A stretch of DNA of 64,000 nt from positions 23,392,622 through 23,456,621 of the forward strand of contig JBBCBC010000001.1 of the NCBI GenBank assembly GCA_037126765.1. The letters run 5' to 3'. Shown piece by piece: positions 22,020 to 33,864 of this stretch (within the stretch, counting starts at the first letter, position 1; every line of letters starts with the position of its first letter). This DNA comes from Stenogyne calaminthoides (Eukaryota > Streptophyta > Magnoliopsida > Lamiales > Lamiaceae). The notes below the pieces were generated by a model. That model worked only from the letters and a program-made list of their open reading frames with translations. It made no database searches and had not been told where the DNA came from. Made by a program: the position numbers and the translations under genes.

Positions 22020-22980
22020 ATGGCATAGATACGCTGTGATTTAATCACACCGTTAACTCATCCAACCATTAGCCACGTGTACCTAACGCGTTGTCGATGC
22101 AATTTTCTCTTAAGATTTTCTGAGAAGATAAAATTTGCATTTATACCCCTAATTTCCTTCTATAAATTAGCCTGGGGTGTTAGGCCAACAACACAATCAT
22201 AAACCATTTCATCTTCTTTAGCATATCCTTCATGCTTTTTCCGATGAGTTCCTTATTTCCGTGAAACTTCCGGTGGGAACCTTTAGCCCTTTTCCAATGA
22301 ATTGACTTCTCGGATCAACCATGTGTGTTCCTTCACACTTTGCTTTTTTCATCATCTAAGATTTCACATCACGATCAATGCTAAAACTTCTTTACCACGC
22401 GTGGGCGGACTGCTAAAAGCAAATGAAAGGCACTTCTCTAACCGTATGCACCTTGTGCCTATCGAGATAATGGAATTAGCATCAACAGACTTAATGCGAA
22501 ACAAAACATGGGTTTGGTATATAGTGCGCATCGGTCAACGGTGATCTCCATATATCAAGCTCAATTTTTGCATGCGACACAGTCTGTTTGGTCCTTGTGA
22601 CCAAACCTTTGGCACTTTGCCCCATTTAACAGCTGGAAGTCCTGTTGATTTTACGTCTGAGGGCTTCCGGCTTGGACATCCTTCAAAGCCTCTCTTTCTC
22701 CTCCTTCCGAAGCTTTGAGATTGGCTCAGGATTCTCGAAGCCTCTCTGACGTCCCTTCTTAGGATCGAGGGAAAATGAGAGCGTCATACCTTGACCTCTC
22801 TCTCGCTTTCCCTGCCTAGGGTTGTCTTAGGGCTGATGGTTTATGCTTTGACCTCCGGGTCTTCTTGTACTTGTAATACCACTTGAAGATAGTTGTAGCA
22901 TTTGTAGCTTGTGATATCACTTGTAACTTGTAAATCTGACCTCCGGGTCTTTATCAATGAAAAACTCTATTTATTCCATT
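22020..22980 (+). promoter_or_regulatory. antisense promoter-like and 3'-end-like module in element C
   Basis: Seen on the plus strand: a palindromic CACGTG (22074-22079), then ttctataaatta (TATA-like, about 22151-22162), then roughly 700 bp without a clear frame, then two copies of gacctccgggtct (near 22849 and 22928). The second continues ttatcaatgaaaa. The Tat-type elements have the same arrangement for their antisense gene: a CACGTG-like box and ctataaatag before the start, and ccgacctccaggtctttatt with aatgaaa at the end (58328-58353). So this looks like the remains of an antisense transcription unit whose coding part is deleted or unrecognisable. Confidence 0.4.
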
Positions 22981-23275
22981 CCTGTGTTGTTTCTTCTGAC
23001 TTATGCGATCTGTAGCTTTTTAATCTTGATTTGCTTGTTGACTGTAGCTTTAATCGACTTATGAAGTAATCTTCCAATCTGTTCAGTTCCCCCTTAATCT
23101 GATATATCTTGAACTGATCTGCCCTTTGTCTGAACTTCAGATCGGTTAATTATCTGACTTTCTGATCTGCTCCTTATCTGAACTTCAGATCGGCTCCTCG
23201 TCTGGTCGTCTGATCAGTTGAGATTCCTAACTCAACTGATTCCACTTAACCTAGTTAGTCTTTTAACCAACTGGT
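22981..23275. other. untranslated spacer after pol of element C
   Basis: About 300 bp with repeated tctgaacttcagatcgg-type phrases. It has no coding features and lies between the pol stop (23276-23278) and the antisense module. Confidence 0.5.
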
Positions 23276-24762
23276 TCAGGAGATCATTCCTTCAACCATA
23301 TCTGGTGCATTTTCTCCAAGATCCAAAAGCCCTAGCTCGTTGCATAGCTCTCTGAATCTGATCTCAGCTAGCGGCTTGGTTAAGATATCAGCTTTCTGTT
23401 TGTCAGTATGGATCTTTTCCATCCTGATATTCTTCTTTTTTCAACATGATCTCGATAAAATGGTGTCGACATCCACATGCTTGCATCTTGTATGTAGAAA
23501 CGAGGATTACGAGTGATTGCAATAGCATTATTCTTGTCACGAGAATATAGAAATGCGTTCTTAGCTACGATGTTGTAATCCCTCACCGGTCTTGACTTAG
23601 CGAGGCGATTGGGAACAACGACTTCTGAAACCATATATTACCTTTAGTAGTAGATGTACATAATGATGTCCGCTTCTTCTTCAAAACCATGAGATCAACT
23701 TATTTCCCGGCCGACATGAACACGAGGTTGACTTTATGTCGATTCGCAACCTCCGTGTCTCTGATCGAAATACCCACTAAGCTCTAGATTGTCATCGATG
23801 GGTAAAATAAACTAAGATTCTGATCCCCTTCAGATACTTGAGAATCCGCTTAAACTTTCTTCTAGGTGGCTTTGCATTGGATTTGCTTGAAATCGACACA
23901 TACACCTACCGCAAAACGTAATGTCCAGTCTGGCTGGCGATCGGTATAGTAGTGATCCAATTAGAGCTCTATACTCCTTCCGATTTGTTTTTTACGACCA
24001 TCTTAAATGCGGATCCATCTTGAACCCGGTCATCATGGGAATTAAACTTCCTTGCAATGTTGAACTCTAAACTTTGCGGTAGATTCCTTGTATATGCCCG
24101 CTTTGGCGAGATGAATATCCCTTCGTACTCTGCTTGACTTGTAAACCCGAAAAGTAATTCATCGACCCATCATGGACATCTCGAACTTCCCTTGCATCAA
24201 CTTGTTTGAACTTCTCACCGCGACTTCTTGTTGGGAGATCCGAAGATGATGTCGTCCACGTAGATCTGAACCATCAGAATATCTTCTCCAACTTCTATTC
24301 TGAATAAGGTTATGTCCACTATTCCTTTAGTGAACCCGTTGTCTGTCAAGAACTGAGAGAGTGTATCATACCAAGCTCGAGGAGCTTGTTTCGATCCGTA
24401 AAGAGCTTTCCTTAAACGGTACACTTGGTTTGCCTTTTCAAAGCACGGAGGTTGTTCGACATAAACTTCCTCTGCTAGTACCCGTTTAAGAATGCACTCT
24501 TTACATCCATCTGATACACAGTGAACCCTTTGTGGGAAGCATATGCCAAAAACAGCCGAATGGCTTCTAGGCGAGCGACTGGTGCAAAGGTCTCATCATA
24601 ATCAATTCCTTCTGATTGTGAATACCCCGTAGCAACAAGTCTTGCCTTATTCCTGGTTATGACATTTTTCTCATCTCTCTTGTTCTTGAATACCCACTTC
24701 GTGCCAATTCGTCTTGATGAGTTGAATTCCATCCACCAATTCCCAAACTTGATTCCTCTCAA
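23276..24762 (-). pseudogene. SIRE reverse transcriptase and RNase H
   Basis: The polymerase end of the copia polyprotein. Seen: 24475-24762 carries GTKWVFKNKRDE, DYDETFAPVARLEAIRLFLA and DVKSAFLNGY. Then a frame change leads to 24215-24424 with LYGSKQAPRAWYDTL and an intact active site IYVDDIIFGS. From 24200 down to 23276 RNase H is broken by frameshifts, but NNAIAITRNP (23500s) and the terminal block ADILTKPLAEIRF with GLLDL are recognisable. The pol stop is at 23276-23278. The first motif Asp and YVDD are kept, while frameshifts near 24440 and throughout RNase H prevent a full product. Confidence 0.88.
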
Positions 24763-25567
24763 ACTGTTCCAGCTCCTCCTGCATGGCTAGAATCCAGCTT
24801 GTGTCTTGTAGAGCTTCCTCTACTGTAGTTGGTTCCTTCAAATACAGATAACAACAGTACATGACAATTTCATCAATCTGATGTCTAGTTTTGACTCTAT
24901 CAGATGGGTCATCCATATCTGATAGTTCATTACTAGTGATTGGGAGTGGTGCGGAGTTATGATCCACTTGAAAAGAACATGTCTCAGCTGATGTTGGACT
25001 CATCATGTCTTGATGTCTGCATTAAATAGGAACCGAGGAGTTCCCCTAAACCAGATGGTTCGGTTGATCTTGTCTCACCATTTATGCTGACTTCTTCAGC
25101 GGCGGTTATCGTACCTTAGGGTCTGATTGACCTGTTGAATCAGCAAGATCAAGTTCTGGGATGTACACTTTTATGTGTTCAGCTTCTTTCTCCTTGATGC
25201 TTAGCTGATCCATTTTACGTAATGTCGGTATAGATTGATGCAGTGCGGCTTGTTACGAGGCGACTTTCTCTTGTTCAGAAGATGTCTCATCAAAGACCAC
25301 ATCGGGTGTTTCTTCCACAACTAGGGTTCGTTTGTTGTAAACCCTGAAAGCCTTGCTGGATGAGGAATATCCTAAGAATATACCTTCATCTGACTTGGCC
25401 TCAAAAATCTTCAACTGACTTTTCCCATTGTTGTGAATAAAACACTTGCACCCAAAAACATGGAAGTATGAAACACGAGGTTTTCTGTCCTTCCACAGTT
25501 CATAAGGTGTTTTGAAGTGAGTCTTAGTCAGAGAACATCTGTTCTGAGTATGGCATCTTTGTGTTGA
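24763..25567 (-). pseudogene. linker between integrase and RT of element C
   Basis: A decayed polyprotein linker. Seen: the integrase C-terminal block VYNKRTLVVEETPDVVFDE (about 25280-25345), acidic filler, then a frame at 24671-25006 ending with EEALQDTSWILAMQEELEQF and NQVWELV, the usual lead-in to copia RT. Stops near 25190, 25120 and 25030 break it. Confidence 0.75.
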
Positions 25568-26569
25568 TTATACGCGAAAACGGCTTGGTGTAGCATGTTC
25601 AGCTAACATAATTCGAGCAGCTTCTTTGAGAGTTCTGTTTCTCCGTTCTGCTACTCCATTTTGTTGTGGTGTTCTTGCAGCTGACGTTTCATGATGTATA
25701 CCAAACTTCGGTCTGTCATTAATAAAGGAATTCAGGAACTCTGTACCTTTATCTGATCTGATTTTTACTGTGCTGACACCCTTCTCATTTTGTAGCTTCT
25801 TGAGCAGCTCGGGTATCTTAGTCGTTGTCTCGTTCTTCTTGTATAAGAATACAACCCAAGTAAACTTGGAATAATCATCCACGATTACAAGAGTATATTT
25901 GCTTCCACTGAGACTGACTGGTGTAACTGGTCCGAATAGATCCATATGGAGCAGTTGCAATACTCTACTGGATGCTGGTCCTGGTATTCCCTTGAATGAG
26001 GCTTTAACTTGTTTTCCCTTCTGACATGCGGCACATGTCTGATCTTTGGAGAATATCTCATTCGGAAGTCCCTCAACCAAAGACATCCTAGCGATCTTGT
26101 TAAGAGTCTTGAAGTTCAGATGACTCATTCTTTTATGCCAGAGCCAACTGCTACTTTTAGAACTCTTAACAATTAAGCATGTATTCTTTGGGCAATTGTT
26201 CCAATCTGCTGTGTAGATTGTGCATTTCCTTGAACCAGTTAGCAAGATTTGTTGAGTGGCTCGATTCCTTATCGTACACTTGTCGCTCGAGAACTCAACG
26301 CTGAATCCGTTGTCACAGAATTGTGATACAGATAGTAGATTGTGCTTCAATCCTTCGACATACGAGACTCCAGTTACTTGTACATCATCATTCTCTAAGG
26401 TTTTGAATCCTTTGGTAAAACCAAAGTTATCATCACCGAAGAGTACACGTGGGCCTTCTTGTTCTTTGTAAGAGCTAAGGAGATGTTTGCTTCCAGTCAT
26501 GTGCTTTGAGCATCCACTATCGATGTACCAGATAGTTGCTTGTTCACCTCCTTTGTTGGCTAGTCCCAC
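25568..26569 (-). pseudogene. SIRE protease, GAG-pre-integrase and integrase domains
   Basis: The longest intact stretch of the pol polyprotein (333 residues). Seen: an aspartic protease active site DSGCSKHMTG near residues 17-26. The GAG-pre-integrase block WLWHKRMSHLNFKTL (about 143-157) comes next, followed by an integrase zinc finger with CAACQKGK. The integrase core has LLHMDLFGP (first Asp), KIRSDKGTEF (second Asp) and TPQQNGVAERRN (Glu). So the D-D-E catalytic triad is visible. Integrase inserts the cDNA and makes the 5-bp duplication seen for this element (atctt). The frame ends at a stop just after RIMLAEHATPSRF, mid-integrase, and the rest continues in other frames below 25568. Confidence 0.9.
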
Positions 26570-28419
26570 GCGAACCTGTAATCAAATCAGGCTTTAGGTA
26601 CCCCTTTGGAATTGGGTCCTGGGGGGTTAGTGGTGGATTTAGGGATCCACACAAACAGAGCACTTCTATGAAAATCTGATAGATTAGAAGGTCTGATTTG
26701 TCTCCCATACATATCAACATAATCATACGTCTCTTTATATATTTTCTGATTAGTATGATTATTCGTGTGAGCCTTGGTTGACTTAGAAGACTTGGGATTT
26801 TTCTTTATATTTTGTCTTCTTTTAATCCAGTGTGGCTCAGGTGCAGTAGCCCTAGATCTCTGGTTATGAGGGTAGGTACGACTGCTACAATCAAAAGATT
26901 CATATCTTTTTGGCATAGGTGGTCTTTGCAGTTTACCTACAGCTTGCTTATTAGGCAGCTGACCTTGATTGGGTCTCAGATTAGATTTCCTTCTTACAGG
27001 TTGTCTCTTCTGATACCTAATCTGCTGATCAGGTTGAGGTTTCTTCAGAAGAACTGGGTCTGTTGATTCCTCGGCTGATGCTTTATCAGTTGGGGTTCAT
27101 TTTTGTTCCCTTTCTGATTAGGCACCTGTCTTACTTGCTCAGCAGGTCTTTTTCCCTTATCAGATACAATTTTAGCTTTTAGTGTATCTTTGTCAGAGAC
27201 TCGTTTGATTACACCCTTCTGACGTGAATCAAACGGGGCTTTTGAGGATGTAGAAGGGTTCTCATACCCCAATTCCCTTCTTGTTAGTCAGCGTTCGAAA
27301 ATAGGTGTTCATTTCTTGAACGGTTTCAGATGACTTCGTGAAAACCTCTATTTTCTTGCGCAAACTATCCTCAGTAGTTTTTAGACTCTCATGTAGTCGG
27401 AATAGCTCATCAAATTTAGCTTGAAGGATTTTGAAATTGTCAGCTTGTTGTTTGTTGATTGCTAGCTAATCTTTGATCTGTTTCTCCTGAACAGAAGATT
27501 TAACTTTCAGAATGTTATGTTCCTCAGTTACCTTCTGAGCAGTTTCAGTGGATTTCAGTTCAGTAGCTTTACTGAGAGCGTTCTCTTTAACAGGCTGATT
27601 ATTCCTGATCCTTAGCTTGTCATTTTTAGCTTCCACTATTGTATAAGTGTCTATTGCATCAGAGAGATCATCAAGCAATTGCTTAGAGTAGAGCTGCAAG
27701 TCAATCTCTCCAGCAGGTGTGCTAATAATAGCAGGTGTGGAATTTTAAAAATCAGAAGGTTTGGAGGTTACCTCAGATTGGTCCTCCTTGGCCATCAGGC
27801 AGACTTCATCGTTATCTGAAGAGAAGATCAGATCTTCATGCTCGTGGAAGTCAACAGCACTGCTTATCAGACAGAAGTCTTCTACAGAAGAGTAGCCAGA
27901 GTCCTCAGAAGGCAGATAGGAATCATCAATTCCAGATGTGTCAGCTACCAGGGCTTTCCTATCTCTGAGGCATTGCTCTCTCTTGTTCCGTTTTTCTTCT
28001 ATTTCTCTGGGAGTCAGGTCAGGGCAGTCGGTGTTGTAGTGACCTGGTTTCTCGCAGTTGAAGCATGATCCTCGATCTACGGAACTTCCTCTGCCAGGTG
28101 AGTCACTTCGTCTGTAGGATCTATCAGGTGACTTTCCTTTCTGATAGTAATTTGAGCTCCTTCTGTCAGATCTGTTATCTCTTCTCTCATCTGTCAGATC
28201 ATCTCTTTTCTTTTCTTCTCTGTGATCTCTTCGATCATCAGATCTGGTTCTTTCTCGTGATCTGTCAGTTGGCCTCCTGTTTCTTTGATAGTCACTGTAG
28301 AATCTCTGTTACTTCCTGGTAAGCAGAGTGATTTGTTCTGCTTGACTTATTATGTTTCCAACAGGTTCAGTGGCCTTCGATATGCTGCTGGTTGCTTTAA
28401 ACGCAACTGATTTAGACGT
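26570..28419 (-). pseudogene. gag C-terminal region, nucleocapsid knuckle and pre-protease linker
   Basis: Several frames separated by stops. Seen: a CCHC zinc knuckle CFNCEKPGHYNTDC at 28024-28065 (minus strand), which binds the element's RNA. A Lys/Glu-rich coiled-coil-like segment (27466-27699) follows, then a basic, Ser-rich stretch (27045-27272), and finally 26587-26916 ending IPKSTTNPPGPNSKGVPKA. The last piece resembles the TNP.GP...WVPK block that precedes protease in SIRE elements. Frame breaks at about 28410, 27470 and 27290 show decay. Confidence 0.75.
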
Positions 28420-29127
28420 TTAGGCTTCAGCAGGTGTCTCATCTTCATCTGCTTGTCCTCTTTCGATTAAATCGAACTCGTGAGATTTAAGGCTTAGGAA
28501 CAAGCTACTCGGCTTCATCTTTGAAATGTCTTGGCAATCCTTGATTACCGTGACTTTCATGTCCAATTTCTTGGTGAGAGATCTTAAGATCTTGTAGTTG
28601 ATATCTTTGTCTGACATCTCTCTACCAAGTTCTCGTAGCTTATTGACCGACGTGGTGATCCTCCCATCGAGCTCGTTGATTGTCTCGTTGGGCAACATCT
28701 TTAACTTTTCGAACTTCACCAGTTCAGCTTGTAGGCGGCTGTCTTTGATCTGATCATTTCCTTCGCATATCTCAGCAAGAGTATCCCACATTGCTTTTGC
28801 GGTTTTGAGATACTTTATCTTCTCCTTGGTGACTTTATCCATTGTCTTCATGATTATATGTCTGGCGATTGTATCTAGAGTATACAGCTTTCTTTCCTCT
28901 GCATCCATCAAGGCTGGGCTTTTTCGCACAAGACTTCCCGTGGCAAAATCTGGATCTCCTCCAACTGCTGGGTTGTCGTAATATATGATGATGGGTCCTC
29001 TCTCGATGACTTCCATCATTCTGCCGCTTATAGATCCTAGATGGTTGCACATATATATAGCCCAATCTGCATACTCATCAATTGAAAACATAGGCAAATC
29101 ATGATACATGCCAGAGGTATTATCCAT
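28420..29127 (-). pseudogene. SIRE gag (capsid-like N-terminal part)
   Basis: A 235-residue open frame with ATG at 29125-29127, about 120 bp after the primer site. It has the plant copia gag layout: ADWAIYMCNHLGSISG near residues 20-35, then AKAMWDTLAEICEGNDQIKD (about 108-127), LQAELVKFEKLKMLPNE (about 131-147) and KILRSLTKKLDMKVTVI (about 182-198). These are blocks of the UBN2/DUF4219 family that forms the particle shell. It ends at a stop at 28420, before the zinc knuckle at 28024-28065 in another frame, so gag is broken by a stop or frameshift. It is otherwise well kept. Confidence 0.85.
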
Positions 29128-29249
29128 GCTGAGTGATTTTGAAAACGAATGAGTTTTAAAAATGGTTTTTTCAAGATCTGTTCAAATGACCACAAAGATT
29201 CTTCCTCAAGAATCGATGATACTCAAAGCCAGTGGTCTATAGAACCACT

Positions 29250-29261
29250 GCTCTTATACCA
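29250..29261 (-). other. primer-binding site of element C
   Basis: On the minus strand the 5' LTR ends …cctaca, then ag, then tggtataagagc. This is one base from tggtatcagagc, the standard initiator-Met primer site of plant copia elements. Confidence 0.85.
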
Positions 29262-29263
29262 CT

Positions 29264-32200
29264 TGTAGGTCCCGAACGGGTTTTGTGAGGGTGGAAGTCT
29301 AGAGGGGAGGGGTGAATAGACTTCCAAAACTTTTCGTGCGGATCAGGTGTGAACTGCAGATTACCCGATCAGAGTGCTGGTGTATCAGTTTAGACTGATG
29401 TTCAATCTTACTGAGTGCCAGTTGGCAGATCAGCTTGTTATCTGTCAGTTTAACTGAATGGTGCGGAAGCTTGTTTTACCCGTGTGAAAAACCAGTTTTA
29501 TCAATCTGATTCTGAAGATAGTTTTCAACCAGTTGACTAATGGTGTCAATCTGATCAGATCAGTTGCTTGGTGCAGACTGAGCTTATCTTAAAATATGTA
29601 TGCTGTTTAAAACCCAGTTGTGTGACTTGTGTAAAGCAATAAGAAAGCAAGTAAATGCACACAAGACTTTTTATAGTGGTTCAGACGAAACCCGTCCTAT
29701 GTCCACTCTTCCCTTAACACAGGGGAACCTTAACCTACTTTAACCTGCGGGACTTATATCCTTTTCAGGATGGCCGAGATGTTTACCGAGTTCTCACTCT
29801 TACAAACTTTAACCTGCGGGACTTATATCCTTTTCAGAATGGCCGAGATGTTTACCGAGTTCCCACTCAAGCTTAACCTACGGGACTTATATCCTTTTCA
29901 GGATGGCCGAGATGTGTTTATCGAGTTCCCACTCTACAAACGTAACCAGCGGGACTTATATCCTTAAAAAGGATAGCCGAGATGTTTAATGAGTTCTCAC
30001 TCTACAGACTTAACCTAACTTGCGTTTGGGTAAAGAATGATTGAGGGTTCCAACTGGAAATCTATCCTGATGCTTTAGGTAGCCAAAATGCTAGTGGATA
30101 GGATTTCTTGCTAAGAACTAATGGGATGAACACTCTAAGAATAATCTTCAAATGTAGTGTTCTTTGAATGGAGATTTTTCTGTAGCTTTAGCTTCTTTTA
30201 CTTGTTCTCACTTGTTGGTTCTTGCGTTTTATCTCTGTTGGTCCTTGTTCTTCAAAATGAAGATCGATCCCATTTTATAGACCTCGAAATCAAAGAGCCG
30301 TTGGAGAGCAATTTGAATTTCGGGCTATATTAGGTAGGTTGTAGGATATGATTGTGACGTGCTCCGATTATCGGTGTGGCCGTAGGCATCATTAGCGCCA
30401 TTTTTGTCCGCAGCGTCGTATCCCGCAATGTCAGCTCTTTTTGTACACGTGTCGCTTTCTTCTTGGTTTCGCGAGGTGGTACTTAAGGAATTTGTCTGTT
30501 AGACGATTGATATTCCTTTTGTAGAAGATTAAACTTATGCAGGGGTATCATTTTGATTGTCACCGGTGTGGTGACTTGATCGAATGGCCGATTGTTGGGA
30601 TTATCTTTGGAATGTATGCTTTTTACTTTGTATAATCGAAAACCTAATTTTCGAAATTATTCTTGAAATAAATTATTTATCATTGATGCTTTAAATATTA
30701 TTGAATGTTACATATATTTCTTTGCATAAGCTGTTCAATAAGTCGTCGTGTTACATTGTAGTTAATTTAGTGATACGGATCACGAAAGATTAAATTAACG
30801 ATCCGCATGTAATCGAAAGTGCGTTATTCATTACCGGATGGAAATGAACAACCCATCGTGAAAAGGTTGAAGTGTAAGGCTCAGATTGGCTTGTCTTGAC
30901 CAAGAGATTACACTAGTGCATGGTGATGCTTGAATAGGACCTACGAGGATAAATTCTTGAAATCCCGAACAAGGAAGAATTAGACCTCAGTGGTTCGTTA
31001 TTTCTTAATCTTCGTTCCTTAAATAGGATCACGTGGGATTGGTAACTATTGCTTTGGCTTATCATGGGTAGCGAATCAGAGAGATTCAATACTTTTTATC
31101 TTGGGCAATATTATTAGTCACATGTGATTGCTAAGATTTAATACGAAGAATCGTGTGCAAGTACGCTTGTTCGATTTGCCCCCTTGGGAGGTTCATAAGC
31201 TTTATCATACCAAATCTTGCAAGTGGAATTAGTTTCCGGTATGGATAATAATGTTGAACTGTTCCTTGACCAAGGATAAAAGATATTAATTAATGGAAAG
31301 CTATTTCAGTGGCTTGAATTAATTAATGGGCTAGATAATCTTAAACACGGGAAATAATGACTGGGAGCCTTATTGACTGTAATATGGGTTAAGATGGATA
31401 GTGCAATATTAGTTATGTAGTGGGATTAGTTAATATTTATGGGCTTGAATTATATTGTGGCTCAATATTAGATATTCAAGGTCCATTAGAAGGTCAAATC
31501 TTAATTCTCCTAAAGGCCCCCTGAGTAGCCCAACATATAGTTCATTAACTGAAAAGGTGATTAAAATAAAATAAATATTGTTGCTTATTTTTCCATGAAT
31601 ATTTCGAAATTTATAGATAGAGTTGGGAGAAAGATTTTCTTTGAATTTTGTTATGGAATGAAGATATGTATTCTTGGAATACAAGATTATCTCATTAAAT
31701 TCAAGAAATCTCCCACTTGGGTATCTATAAGGAAATTTTTGAAAAAATTAGAAAATAAAGGGCAAGAAAGATTTTCTTGATTTTCTTGAAAAGATATTAT
31801 GGAAGATATGTATTTCTTGAAGTACAAGAATATCTCATAAATTCAAGAATATCCAAATCTTGGTTTCTTGCAAGCCTTATTTTCGAAAATCCATAGATAT
31901 AGAGTATGTGGGATTTTTGTGGAATATTATGATTATGGGAAAAAGAATATAGGGGATATATTTAAGATTTCTTGGATATCAAGAAAAGATTTTCCCACAT
32001 CATATTTTGCCAAAAAATTCATTCACCCTAGTCTCTATAAATAAGGGATGATTCTTTCATTCCCAAGTACAATTCCATGTGCAGGAAAAATTAGTAAATC
32101 CACAAAGGTGGTGCAACATATTTATTTTCCTTTTGTTAAATCGTTCACAAGAATCCTTCCACCGGATAGTCGAACGAGGACTAAGGGAATACTTGGGAAG

Positions 32201-32944
32201 TCCTTACGGTTAGTCTAATCAGCCATACCGTTGTCATCCCAAGAGGTACGTTCACGTAAACTCATAGAATTCCACATTCGTAGGTTTTACATGAATTATT
32301 ATATGCATGATATGTTGTTGGATTATTATTTGAATTAATATAGGATTAATTCATGCTAGTAATAATTAAAGAATTAAATTTGTATTTAAATATTCACCCC
32401 GAATAGAGCTGTGCAACTTATTCCCCAACACTGATCAGTCTACCTTGATTGAGTCTTCAGATGCACATTGTCTTAGCTTCAATATGTAGACTCTGCTGAA
32501 TGTAGGTCTCCAGGTCTTTTGATCTTCAGGTGTCTCTGAGCCTCAGTGTATTCAGTCGTACTGAGTCTTCAGGTTTGTTGCTGAGTCTTCAGGCTTATCT
32601 GAGTCTTCAGGTTCATCTGAGTCTTCGGTTTCATCTGACTCTTCAGGTTCATCTGAGTCTTCAGTGTCTTCTTGTCTTCACCTGATCTTCTGACTTCTTG
32701 TCTTCTGATTTGCGCTTAGTCTTCTGATCATCTGACCTTATCTGGGTCATCTGATGCATTGACTTGACCTATACATATTGAGTTCCCCCTCAATATGTGA
32801 CCTATCTTTTACTTCAGCTATCTATACATTACAGCTGGTCATCTTAATCTGATTATAAGTCGTCAGTCAGCTAACAGGTCTGACTGGTCCTATTACAACC
32901 TGTTTTGGAACTTCTATCAAAACTAAGTTACATATTTCCCAACA
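29264..32944 (-). repeat. 5' LTR of SIRE-type element C, interrupted by LTR D
   Basis: Partner of 15571-17358. Its own sequence is about 1838 bp after subtracting LTR D and its duplication. It carries four tandem units with cgggacttatatcctt (29745-30003), against three in the 3' LTR. That difference accounts for most of the extra length. TATA box near 30273 (minus strand). Confidence 0.92.
30593..32430 (+). mobile_element. solo LTR, copia family D
   Basis: An 1838-bp LTR, tgttggga … ccccaaca, aligned end to end with 2273-4110. It is flanked by ccgat (30588-30592) and ctgat (32431-32435), a 5-bp duplication with one change. It sits inside the 5' LTR of element C, whose own sequence resumes on both sides (…gacttgatcg | cagtctaccttgattgagtc…). 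TATA box ctctataaataagg near 32034. It is the youngest layer of the stack by position. Confidence 0.92.
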
Positions 32945-33864
32945 ATCTTCGTCTAATATCATGAGTTCCCCCTTAACTTATTTTATCGTTCCCCCTCAAC
33001 TTGTTATATGTAGATTAACTTAAATAACACAAGTTGATAATGTTTTGGCATAATTAATCAAAACTAAAATATCCCAACACATGATGAAGTGTCTATTCAA
33101 ATAACTTAATCATATTATCTCTAATCACTAATTGATTATGTATGTCACACTTGGCCACAAAGTCCAAGTTGACGTGCATCGGCTGATGACTTAGATCCAA
33201 TTATGATGAGAAGATGAGTATTCTCTCTAAATCCACTTTGAGGAATGAATCCTGTTCTTGGCTCAACTATCACGCACATGCATTTTGTGATGAACTTAAT
33301 TCAAGCCATATCTACCCATGGAAGGGTGCAAGCATCAGTCATGATCAAAGTTCATCACTCCACACATGTCGTGCGTATTGACCTCAAGTCAAAGGAGTAT
33401 CGCATCGCTCCCACTAACCAGACACTCATAGACACATATTGTGGAATTACATCAAACAGTTTCTCAGATGGGTATACCAATACCCTCTAAGGTATATGTG
33501 CATCCATCATGAGATACCTAGTATCTCGTAGTAAGTGAGATCTTACTACACTCTCTAAGAGTATGATGCAGATCGCACACCAATCTCAATTGCATCATCA
33601 ATATCCCATTCTTGATGATCCTTGATCGGGGCTATTTGAGAATCATGCTTAAGTCATCTGAGTTCTCACAATCTCAATGACAACAATGATTCATGGGAAC
33701 ACAAATCAGAATAAATGCAAACAACCAAACATAATATTCAAAGAAGTGTAATGCCATACATTTAATATTAAACAAACAGTAATATCAAAACCAATACTGA
33801 ATATTATCTTAGCATTATGTCCTTACAATAGGATTGTCTCTAGGACACTAACACTAACATGGTT

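Larger units (their letters stand above)
15571..32944 (-). mobile_element. complete SIRE-type copia retrotransposon, element C
   Basis: Seen: the 3' LTR 15571-17358 and 5' LTR 29264-32944 (the latter interrupted by solo LTR D) both start tgtaggtcccg and end tttcccaaca on the plus strand. They are flanked by the perfect duplication atctt (15566-15570 and 32945-32949). Reading on the minus strand, the order is LTR, PBS, gag, zinc knuckle, protease, integrase, RT, RNase H, an extra gene, PPT, LTR. Without LTR D it is about 15.5 kb, large for copia and typical of the SIRE/Maximus lineage, which also carries an extra 3' gene. The LTRs differ at roughly 4% of positions in the stretch I compared. 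Every coding region has stops or frameshifts. Confidence 0.93.
14313..33079 (-). mobile_element. solo SIRE-like LTR B, itself interrupted
   Basis: Ends tgttggtcccg (14313) and atcccaaca (33079), with the perfect 5-bp duplication catga at 14308-14312 and 33080-33084. Its own sequence is 14313-15570 plus 32950-33079, about 1388 bp; the rest is element C. The minus-strand TATA box (reverse complement of gtatttatagtg near 14977) gives the orientation. It shares the layout of element C's LTR: a 'tttttatagtggttcgga … tccactcttccctt' block followed by short tandem units containing 'cgggacttat'. No polyprotein belongs to it. Confidence 0.9.
13542..33859 (-). mobile_element. solo copia LTR, family A, itself interrupted
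   Basis: Seen: the left part 13542-14312 matches the 3' half, and the right part 33085-33859 the 5' half, of the LTR at 37722-39333, in reverse orientation. Ends are tgttgg … actaaca, flanked by the perfect duplication tggtt (13537-13541 and 33860-33864). The two parts were once one LTR of about 1546 bp, split by insertion of LTR B with its cargo (14313-33079). No internal copia sequence lies between the halves apart from the nested guests, so it was already a solo LTR, the product of LTR-LTR recombination. Confidence 0.93.

Noticed and set aside
22302..22544. 80-residue plus-strand frame in the SIRE antisense module
   Set aside because: Short, without recognisable blocks and interrupted on both sides. 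Not enough to call a gene.
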